DNA from: Echinarachnius parma | Taxonomy: Eukaryota; Echinodermata; Echinoidea; Clypeasteroida; Echinarachniidae | NCBI GenBank assembly: GCA_037951105.1 | Contig: JBAMJV010003990.1 | Coordinates: 37,501-101,500 of the forward strand | Reading direction: 5' to 3' | DNA: 64,000 nucleotides | Shown: in pieces, positions 26,001-37,863 of the stretch | How positions within the stretch are numbered: position 1 is the first letter of the stretch | Layout of the letters: every line of letters begins with the position of its first letter | Position numbers and translations under genes: made by a program | Notes under the pieces: generated by a model | What the model saw: only the letters and a program-made list of their open reading frames with translations | The model's database searches: none | Told to the model about the DNA's origin: nothing

Positions 26001-29000
26001 TTCCCTCTACGAAAGCCAAACTGATCCTCTCCTAGATATTCTTCTGCTTTTGCTTCTAGCCTACGATGTAATACTTTTAGCATAATTTTTGATGCATGTG
26101 ATATTAGGCTTATAGTCCTGTGTTCTTCACATTTGTTGGTATTGGCTTTCTTCTCTATAGGAATCAGAATACTTTTCTGAAAATCAGATGGCCACTTTCC
26201 TTCATCGTACATTTTCATACAGAGTTCTGTTAGTTTTTCTTTCCCTCCTTCTCCAAGTATTTTGATCAGTTCTGATGGGATGTTGTCAGTTCCTTCAGCC
26301 TTGCCCGTTTTCAGCTCTTTCAGCGCAATTTCTATCTCTGCTTTGAGGACTGCAGGGCCAATTTCATCAACATCAAGTGCCAGCTCTTCTTCCAGCAAGA
26401 TTATATCCGGCTTGTCTTCCTTAGCATAGAGCTGTTCGATGTACTCTACCCATCGTTTCTTGATGTCATCCTGTTCAGTCAGAAGCTCGCCTGTTTCGCT
26501 GAGTACCCCTTTCTGTTTTACAGCACCTTTCTTCTGTTGACACAATCTTCTCACGTGTTCATATACCAAATCATGTCGGCCTCTCTGTGCTAGCTCTTCC
26601 AGCTCCTTACATTCTTGTTTCCACCACTCATCTCTAGCCGAGTCGGTTACTCTTCTCAGTTCATTATTCAGTCGCCTGTACTCCTTCTTGGCATAATCTG
26701 TGTCCACATTTTTCCATTTCCTTCTTTCGTCCATTTTGTCTAGCATTTCCTGAGTGACCCATGGTTTTTTTCCTTTTCTTCTAGATTCCTTGCCAATATT
26801 TTGCATTGCACTAGTTTGTATGGCGTTCTTCAGTCTTTCCCATTTTTCTTCTACTGTATCAGCCCTGTCTTCATCTGTCTCCTTTTCGCCTTAACCCTGT
26901 TTAAAAGAATAGTGATCTGTTGTCCATGGGTAAATACTCTGAACAAAATCCTTACCTCGCAGCACACAGATGTACGGACGAACCAAATTGCAGTTGCGAC
27001 GTTCCCAGGACAAATATGAATCGATCGCTCTTTTCCACACCTTGACTACGCACACCGTGGTGTCCTGCCCATCATAGGTACCATTGAAGTTTGTGTACGA
27101 GAGAGTTGTGCTGCCAGTTCCATATTTGTACGTGTTCATGATGCCGCTTTCGTTTATCTGCTGCACTCCGATCCATGCTTCCGTTATACTGTATACAACA
27201 AGAACAACAAAAAATCGCATTTACATACGGTATTTTATCCACATTCTTTCCTTTTAGAAAATAAACAAATAATTTCAAACTTCGAGGAAACCATCCATAG
27301 TTGTTTTCCTATTCTATTCTTTATTGTTTTGCTTCATGTTCAGCACAATGCTGCCCGAAAATGGTATGTTTTGTGGATTTTTGACCGATATGACACGTTT
27401 TGCAAAATATGATGAGTTTTGTGAGAATTAAGATGCCTTTAGCCCGAAAATAATTTCTCCCAAAATTTAGAAAAGGATGTTTTTTTGCTAAAAGATTACC
27501 AATTTTACCGAATTTTGAGTGCCTTAGTTTTGCCCGAAGATGATATATATGGTTTGTAGGATTATGGTGCCCGCCTAGCCGGACAATGACACGTTTTGTC
27601 TAATTTGGGAGGCATCTTGCCCTGAAAATGAGATGTTTTGTCTGATATGGATGCATTTTGCTCGGAAATGTTATATTTGAAATGGTGTGCCTTTGGCCTA
27701 AAAGGGCATGTTATATTGGATTTTGGAGCGCATTGCCCGCACGCAAATGGCTCGTTTCCCCGTCCGCCCCACCTACATGACCTAGCTCGTACTCATATAA
27801 TACCGTCACCGCCGTTGTTTTTTGTTCGAGAAAAAAACAGGTCTTACCCTAGTGTCGGGAGGTACTCATTGAGGATGTCATCTTCGAACCGGTTCTCGAT
27901 GGTGGCGAGTTCGACGGTGTCGTTGCCCGTGAAGCTAAAGTTGCCTATCTGGGTGAAGTTGCTCGATAACTGGGAACATACTTCTGCTGCCATGGGCGCC
28001 GTCTCATCGACGTGTGAGAGCCAGAAACAGTCCGGTGTAGAAGAGTTGGCGGGAATCGGGATCATGTTCGGTGGACAATCTACCGATATAAACACACGAA
28101 AAAGGTGTGCTTTATAGGCTTTAAAGTCATGGCAATATAGCTAATCTATATAGGAAGAACGCCTATGACAGGGCAACGAAATTCATACATAGCATACACA
28201 GAGGAAACTTACTAGAAATACAACGGTAAAAGAACAATGAAGCCATCCCCACTGGAAATATCAAAATATGTGTCACAGTGTGAAAGTAATGTCTGTAACA
28301 ATACGAACACACTGTATTTTACAGCGTGCATCGCATTCGCCCGAATCATAATCACATGCACCATTTCACTCCAGGGTTAGCATTGTATAAAGAAAATATA
28401 TACCGGTACTAGTTACTCTCTCTCGCAACTGTCGACGATGAACATTTCGCAACTGACTTGATGATGTAGGTATGCATGTAACTATTCGTTATCGATGCGA
28501 ATTTGTCTGCCTAGTGGCATACTGACATGGTACGATGGTACGAGCGTTCCAGTGTAATGGTTTCATCGATCACTTGTAATAATGTGTCTTTTTGGTATTA
28601 GGCTTGGTTACAGTTATATACTGTTAGCATTCATTTCAATATTATCGCCATCTTGAAAACGCCTGGCATATATTATAGCGAAACTATGAGTAACCCTACT
28701 TATACCGCTCATGTCTTACTTGTATACGGGTTGGTGGGACCACGGACAGCCTGGCAGATAAGTGATGGCGGATTCGTATCAACAGAACACTCGTGATCCT
28801 GCCACTTGTCATCTTTTTTCACGCGCGCGCAGTCATACCCGCTTCCCCCATTCCAGTTGTTCCACGTGATCGGCTTGGTAGTCATGACGTCATGCCACTC
28901 GCCCTCGATGTGGATATCAGTGACGCCCAGCCAGCATATGCTGCGAGATATTACCATAAGGACATAAAATGATAAATTTTCTAGATAAGGCCATCCACGA

Positions 29001-32000
29001 CGGGTAAATTTCAAGCGTAAATAAATGTTTTCCTCTACAAAAAAAGGCAACTCCTCATAATTCACCATACCGTATGGTGAATTATGAGGAGTTGCCTTTT
29101 TTCTGTAGCTGGAAAACATTTATTTACGCTTGAAATTTACCGTCGTGGATGGCATTATATATCACAAATGGTAGGAAGAAGTCTTTATGTTTAAGTTACG
29201 CTATTGGTTAAAAAAACTAAAACAAAAGGGAACTAAATAGACACATGAATCGTTCAACCAATTTCTATCAAAATATTAAATGTGTTGTTTTTATTCTAAT
29301 GATTAAACATTCAACAAAAAGATTATCAAAATCATGTGTGTGCCGCTTTAGTATTATTTTCACCGAAGCGTTGAACTGGAAAATATTATTTTTCATATAT
29401 GAGTGATATCACGAATTAAAGCCAACGCCGTCTCCTTTTAAAAGTGAATGCACTTATAGTCAAATAATATGTAACTAATGTCAAGCATTATTTATCTACA
29501 CGAACATTGCAATTTAAAAACTAAGCTAGTATTACATCGATGCGAATAATACGATTACGTGAATACATAAATTAATGTAAAAAACAAACGCGTTACAATC
29601 TAATAATAGTATGAACTAACTCGCTATAAGAAGGGGCAGCGCCGAGAAAGTCCTTCACAAAAATGTTTTCAGGTTCGTCGAAGATAACGGGGATGTCTCC
29701 ACCATATTGGTCCCGGCAAATGGAACGCGCAGTCACCATGTCATACACAGCAACCGCGGCAGCGTAGTAGCAGAGCTCTGATGCGGGGTTAATTGTCCCA
29801 CCTTCACAAAAGCGAGGCTCTGTAGAGAAAGTAAGAAAGAAAGAAATATATTATATAACGAGATAATGGGAAAGAAAGAGGGAGCGAAAAACATTCAGTT
29901 ATATCATCTGAGTTAGTAAAATATGCGTCACGTGATGGCCATGTCATTTGTGTATGTCACATTGCCAGAGAGGTATATCACCCGCATGGCGCGCGCTGCA
30001 AAAGAGATTGTATGATGACGTCACAATGAGAACCAAAGGTACACAATATACAGACGTACTATATGTTGTTTTTAACTGATTTCAGTTTCACTGCATGAAC
30101 AAATGTGTATCATACAGCCCCTGGATTTATCCAGATGATTTAAAATGCTATTTCGTGAAGAAAATAAGCCCCTCGACTTCGTCTCGGGACTTATAATCTT
30201 CCCTCACTAGCATTTAAAATCCCTCGGATTGGAACATTCTGTGATATTCCCTCCACCACCAGTTAACAACTGTATAATGATGTGTTTAAGGTTGACAAGA
30301 GGAATAATGAGAATGGTAGATACATAACGGAATGTACGAAGTTTAGTACTGGTAAGGTATATAATGTGGTATTCGTGAGGACGAGGGGGGGGGGGGGAGG
30401 ACGAGGGGGGGGGGGGGGAGATGAGAACGTAGATGAGAACGAGGATCGTGCAAGATAATAACATGGAGGTATCGGGAGGAGGAGGAGAAGGAGGATGACA
30501 AGAACAAGGAGGACACAGCAAGGAGAATAACATAAAAGACGAAACGAATATGTTGGGGAATGATGTTGAACAGGACAACAAGGGGAAAAGAAAAACGCTA
30601 AAGGGAGGAGTCGGCGGAAAGGGGGGAGGAAGAGTAGTCCTGCAGTAGAACCATAGCTTTTCACGAATAGAATAGATCGTGCTGTCACCATGCCCCTCAC
30701 GTAAACTGCAACCAAACCAGGGTATTACTAATACGGTTATATGATGAATCAGGCGATATACGTATGTGACGAAGAGGAGGAATGGGATAAGGAGGTATAG
30801 GAAGAGGTGGGTTGAGATGGAGGTGGAGTAAAGAGTGACAAAAGAGAGGAACAAATAATACAGAGAATATGAAGAATTCTTCATATGCATATCGACATCC
30901 TTCTCACGTCTATTCTTCGCGTTTGGTCGACCTGTAACTATTAAATTCCACATCAGATTGTTGGACATTTGGAGCTATTCTCCATTTAAATTATCTTATT
31001 AATAATGACTATTCGGGGGGGGGGGGGGGGCTGGGATCTATGGATGTATAGTAACCTTGCATAGCCCTGGACGAATAATGTCTCTGTGATAGCACAATAA
31101 ATGGTGGGTATATATCCTTGACTGGAAAGCCAGAACCATATTATAGGTGTTCGCATTTAATTCAGGCATCTATATTGAGGATGTTCCTCATTTTTATTTA
31201 TTTTTATTTTTTGTGGAGGGGAGGGGGGGGGGGGGGGGGGGAGGGGGTGAATGGGAAACTTACCAAGAGATTGGCATATATAGGGATGAAGTTCACTCGT
31301 ATCGTTGCATGCGTAGTGTACCCAGGTCGAAGTCGTGCGCCGGAGGACCCCACAGACAGGATTTTCAGAGCCAACGTAGCTACCGAAGGTTTTGTATGTC
31401 AGGGCCGCACTCGTACCGAATTCTACTGCGAAGTATGACCCACCATTTGTGATCTCTTGAGCGCCAATCCATGACTCAGTATTCCATGATGAAGATCTGC
31501 ACAATGTTTTAGAATAACAAGTATGCATGGATTAAAGTGAATGTTAGTTAGCAAATATCTTTTCCCTTTTTGCTCTTTGCTTGGTCATATGATATTTATT
31601 TACCATGACATTTTTACACAACCGTCACTGGGCATATCAGATCACAGAAAGACACATTTTATCAAAACAAAGTTATTACATCCCTTAAAATCTACAATGA
31701 TATTATTTAAGTCTTGAATATAATTGTGGAAAACATCTCATCACAGTTATAAAAAAGCTATTCATATTCCCATAGAATAGTGGTATAGCTACGTAAATAG
31801 CGCACTTGTCTAATATAACTTGATCGAGTGAATTATCGCAATCTTATTTGGCACTCGGAGGGTTAAAGGGATAGTTGAGTACTGGTAAAGAGAGTACAGT
31901 TTTGGTCAAACTGAATTTTAGTAACCAAAACCAGCACCATTACATTACAAACTAATAGTTATAACTCCACCATGCTCGAAAGGAATACAAAATTACAAAA

Positions 32001-35000
32001 AGCCTGTTATCATTAAAAAGAGCCGTTAAAACTCAAGAGGGCGCTCTCTAAACACTCATCGGTTGAACCATTTTAAATAAAATAGTGTGCATGTAATGTT
32101 TTGTTGAAATAGTGATTAGATAGAGAGATAATCAACAACTATTTAAATACCTCTTTAGTAAATTTTTGAAAAGAGGAAGCATTTACAAAATTGTTTAACG
32201 GTTGGTTCCAAATTATCTAATAATTGTGGGGCCCCACAATTATTACAAATGGATATGTTTATGTATATTTCAGCCATTTCTGAACCGATTTTGATACAAT
32301 AAAGTTTATTCTGTCATTAAAATTGTATGCTCTTTCGAATTTGACACTCAGTTTTTCATTATCTCACAAAAAAACATTAATTTGTAGAGCGCCCTCTATA
32401 CCAAAACTCAAGGGTAAATTTTCAGTGTCATTCAGAGGCACAAGCTTTTGGAATGATTTACCCCGATCTGTACGGGAGAAAGCATCAGTGTCTTGCTTTC
32501 GTAGAACTCTAATATCACAAATGTTAATAGAATAATTGTTTTGAACTTTTAACCGAGGTTCTTGCCTTTTTGTAAATATTACGTTATATAATCCTTTATC
32601 TTTGTATTTAGTGTTAAATACCAAAGCTTTGTATTTAATTATAGAACAGATTTTAGCCTAGATGTAGAATAGCTTGTAGTTTAAGTATGTATTCAACAGT
32701 TATTCATATTTATTTATTATATTCTCAATTTTGTGCTTTTTGTGCTACTTATGTGTGTTAATGGTACCAGACACGATTAGCATTTAATGCTATTTTCTGG
32801 TCCCAATTATCCTTTTAATATTAATGTTACACATTGACATTTGATTGTTATATTGATGTACTTTTAATTTGGATAATAAAACATTAAACTCAACTCAAAC
32901 TTTGAACGGTACGTACTATACCTGTATTCAAATTCCTCAACTATAATTACTGTCCTATAATAATAATAATAATAATGATAATAATAATATATATTTATAT
33001 AACGCATAATAGCCGAAATGACTCTTTATGCGCTTTACAAACTAAATAAAATTATATAATTTTAAACAATTATTTTAATGTTATATACTTAACCAATTGT
33101 TATAAATTTTTTGCATTCTAACATTTTACTTGCTATTACATTTTACTTGCTATTATACTTCACTATTTATGTAAACTGTTTGGTTGATCTATTGATATAT
33201 AATTCTAAACAATTATATGTTAATGTTAATTACTTAACCAAGTGTTACACATCTTTTGTATTATATTTTACTATTTTTACTGCCATGAGCTGGCAGTTAT
33301 ATGCCACTGTCCAGGGGTATGTACTTCCTTTTTTGTTAGCAGAATTTGCCCAAAAACAACAAACACACAATACATGATACAAATACAACATACATACAAA
33401 TTATACAATTAAGAAAAAGATAGACTACGATACAGCTTGTTTCTTACCCCGTTGTGTTGAGGTAGCTTCTGAACTCGGTGTTCATCGCATTATCAGTTAT
33501 AACGGCCAGCTTCATTCCCCTTGACGCGCACTCCGCGTGCGCTCCTTCCGCGGTGCGCTCGTCGAATGAAAACCAGAAGCATTCGGAACCGTAAGGCAGC
33601 ATGTTGGGCGGGCAGTCTGTAGGACGAACACAGACAAGGAAATGTCACTGTTGTAAACATAGGTCCATGAACTAAGAAGAATATTGTCCACACTGGCAGT
33701 GGCTTCATTTCTAATAGGACTAATGCCATTCATTACGATTGATACCGTCTACCGGTTGTTCATTCGGAAACATTGTGCATCATGTTTTAAACACCAAATT
33801 AATTCGCTATTGACGCAATTGTGCCAAATACAGGGTAAGTTCCGTCCTAGAATAGGGTTGATCATACTAATAATAACAACAAATTCTTCAGAAAAGTTAT
33901 GACCGTATGAACTGCATAAATAAAAAAAGAGACAAACCTGTCTCCTTAAAATACCAAAATTGGTCAAGCGTGCCCCCTTCCTCCCTCAGTCATATGGGAC
34001 CCCCAATTATCTACATGGCATGAAGATCAAGTTGTATTTACTTGTATTATAATGTATTTTCCAGCTTGGGGTCCGGCACCATAAATTGCTCAAACGTGCA
34101 CACCCCATCCAGCCATCCAGGACCCACATGAGGAACCTCATCATCTACTCTAGTTTAGATCCTGAACTGAAGGGACATTACCCCCTCTCATTCATTATGT
34201 GATAGTTGATACAATAGTCTTCTTAAACATGTTTAAACTACATCATGAGAGTGCTAAACTGCCCAAATCCAAAATCCAAAATCTTCCGGGGGCTGCGCCC
34301 CCTGGAACCCCTTTTAAGGCCCTCCGGCCAAGTCCCTTGTATACACACCTAATCACTTTGCTCCCTCGCCGATGATGGTCGAAATGACGTTTCATCCCCC
34401 CAAATGGCGAGAAGAAATCGACGCCCTTGCTTACCTGTGTATTGTAATTGATTGTTGCTTCGGAAGTCCGGCAACACAAAATTGCTCTAGCACCCCTCCC
34501 CCCCCCCCCCCTTCCTCCCCCGCCATTCCCTATAACCATGATGACCAACTCTATGATCTACTCACTCATGGATATCAAGTTGTACTTACTTGTATTGTAA
34601 TTGACCGTCCCGCCGGGGATCTGGCAGACTACTCCTCTGGAATCTCCACCTGTGCATCCCTCCTCGTCCGTTTTCCACTTGCCGTCACTCTCTTTCATGT
34701 AAGCGCATCTGTATTCCTCGTCCGGAGTACCATCCCATTTGTTGTAGGTTATCAAGGTGTTCGTCATCACATCGCGAAAGATGTTTTGGGAAGATATGTG
34801 GTTTATTCCGATCCAGTATTCATCATACGTTCTATAGAAGACAAATATTATATACATGGTAAGCAACAACAACGAAGACACCACAAACAAACACGTGACC
34901 GCGGCGGGATTTTCACCGGCGACTGACGGAGATGTGGACCGGCGCTCTTTACCGCCTAAATAAGCCATGCTTTTTGTTCTATCTAACTAAGACCCCTATC

Positions 35001-37829
35001 CGCAATATGTTACTACATGAGACACGAAATTAGTTATACTGTTACATCTACGAATCGTCTGGCCTATGTCAGATCCTGTTCCTCTTGCCTGCTATTGCAT
35101 ACATCACCTAACCAACTCGAGAGCGATCGCAGTGGCTCTCCGTAACCATGGTAACATAGATTATGTCAAGCTGGACCGTCCACCACGTGATCATTTACAA
35201 TCCAATCTTTCAACTTTCCTGATTTGTTTTTCAATACATGCCCTGCCCTGCCAGCGTTTCAATTTAGAACAGCGCCTCCCTGACGAAGATGCTGGTAACA
35301 TCTCCGACACCGGTCTCCAATACTAGCTCTATTTAACACCTGGTAACTATGATCTAGCTATTGCAAAAACTACCGAGGAATTCACATCACCCGTACTAAT
35401 AATGCAGTAAACAATATATGAGAAAGCTGGCGACTTGATCATTCAGAAAAAAATGAAATACTGTGTGTAAGGCGGTTTGATGCAAATACATGCCTGACCA
35501 CGCACTAACCATACCTCATGTCAGGACTCATTCTCTAGACAGAATCTTCATCCACTAAGCTGTTGGAATTCGGATCGGAACAGCCTCTCTGACAAAGTTG
35601 TTGTTAACATCTCCGACACCGGTCTTCAAGCCTTTAAGGATGCAGTTTATGTTTTCCTCTTACCCCCCAAAATTGGACTTTCGGTGCTTTATCATTGCTG
35701 TGGTAGGCTATTTTCACAATTGCATTCGATAAACAATATATATATAAGCAAATACCACCCCCCCAAAAAAAAAAAATAATAAAATCTTACGTAACATATG
35801 GCGATGGTGTTGTTGGAAGGAAAGCCTTCAGGACTTCGTTCTCATCAGCGTGTAGGATCGACGCTAAGTCGCCGTTGAAGGTGTTTCTGCAGTATTCTCT
35901 GGCTGCATACCAGTTGTTTGTCGAGTGGCCGTCTCTGCAGTAGGTGTAGCCAGATGCCGCACTCTGTGTACACTGCGCCGCTTGGACTCCTGCGGGAAAA
36001 TATGTTTGAAATAATAATATTGTAGATCACAGTTAATATTCGAAATTACATTCAAAATCTAGCGGGAAGGGGCAGGGGGGGGGGGGGGGGGTGGCTATGT
36101 GCTTGGGCTGCACCCCACGAGAGCTGTACACAAGATCGTCGGGAAGTCACCGTTAAAGTTGTTTCTGCATTATTCTCTGGCTGTGTACCAGTGCTTGTCG
36201 AATTGCCGTGTCTACAGTACGTATAGCCCGTTGTCGCACTCAGTGTACAATGTGAAGCCTGGAATTATGCGGGAAAATGTACGTTTGAAATAACTGTAGA
36301 ATATTTTTAATTATTTTCAAAATCTAGCGGGCTGGGGGGGGGGGGGGGGGGCTGGTGACTGGCGCTGCACCACAAATCGTGGTTGAAAATGTCCGTGCAT
36401 TATTCCAGGGGATCGTACCAGTTGCTTGTCGAGTAGGCGTCTATACAGTATATATGTGTAGCCCATGAACGCACTAATTGTACTGCATATACCACCTAAC
36501 ATGCGAAATTACTTTAAAATCGATAATATGAACATAGTTGCTCATTTCAGTTGTCCCACAGTCATACAGAGTTGACCAAGAAAAAATGGGTCCATACATT
36601 TTGTTGTCAAATGTAATTTGATAAAAGATACGTTTTATATAAACAAGTAAAAAACTATGTTATTTAGAAAGAAAATATAGCTCTTCGTTGTATTCATACA
36701 TGCCCCTAATAAGTGAATAGTCTCGGTGGGGTGAATGAAGTTTGTATTAATGATGTTTTTGAACTAATTCATGAATCGCTATTGTTAATTCCTACAAATC
36801 ACATTGAAATCATTATATTCCAACAAACAATTTAAATCGACCAAGTATCAAAGTCATGATGGATTGAGTAATTTTTTTCTTAAACAAATAATACATGTAA
36901 TTTCTATTTACATATCAACAAGGTGGGACCCCAAGGAAGAACAGCGGTTTTGTTTTTTTAATTCTGCTGAATTGGGTCATCCCCCGTTGCACTTCATTGC
37001 TGTATTTATTATTGTGATTTCGGAAATAAACAAACAAACACACAAACAACAGGTGTTAGCTCCAAAAGTTAATGAAATATTTAAAATAAAGATAATCCCC
37101 ATGAGATGAACCGAAATACTTATAATTATAATACAATATTTATAGGCTTCTAGACATGTTTTGACAGTTTAAAGGGAGTTTAGTTTTGGTATAAAGGGCG
37201 CTACTCAAAATATATATTTTTTTTAATGAGTGTCAAATTCGAAAGAGCATACAATTTTAATGACAGAATAAACTTTATTGTATCAAAATCGGTTCGGAAA
37301 TGGCTGAAATATCCATAAACATAATCATTTGTAATAAATGTGGGGCCCCACAATTATTTTTAAATAGTTGTTGATAGTTGTTTAAATAGTTGTCGATTAT
37401 CTCTCTATCTAATCACTATTTCAACAAAGCATCACATGCACAACATTTTATTTAAAATGGTTGAAACCAATGAGTTTTTAGAGAGCGCCCTCTTAGGTTT
37501 TAACAGCTCTTTTTGAATGATAACAGGCTTTTTACTCAGTCATTTGTCATTTTGTATTCCTTCCGAGCATGGTGGAGTTATAACTATTAGTTTGTAATGT
37601 AATGTTGCAAGTTTTAGTTACTAAACATGAGTTTGACCAAAACTGTACTCCCTTTACCAAAACTCAACTATCCCTTTAATATAGTAAACAAATAAATAAA
37701 CTAAGATTGGTCGATTCAAACATTGGTACTAGACCATTTTAAGAGGACAAATACTAAATATGATCATGTTTAACCCCCAACATATTGGATAATTTATTTG
37801 AGAGCTACACATAAAACACACACACATAC

Positions 37830-37863
<34 letters not shown>

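Noticed and set aside
27638..28117. 159-codon plus-strand ORF
   Set aside because: Antisense to L2 exon 8 plus intron repeat; no recognisable domain.
30207..30968. Long Pro/Ser-rich minus-strand ORFs in two overlapping frames
   Set aside because: Low-complexity purine-rich intron sequence with poly-G tracts; no domain, no splice support, two competing frames.
34372..34926. 184-codon plus-strand ORF
   Set aside because: Antisense to L2 exon 3 and flanking intron; the minus-strand frame has the CTLD motifs and splice sites.
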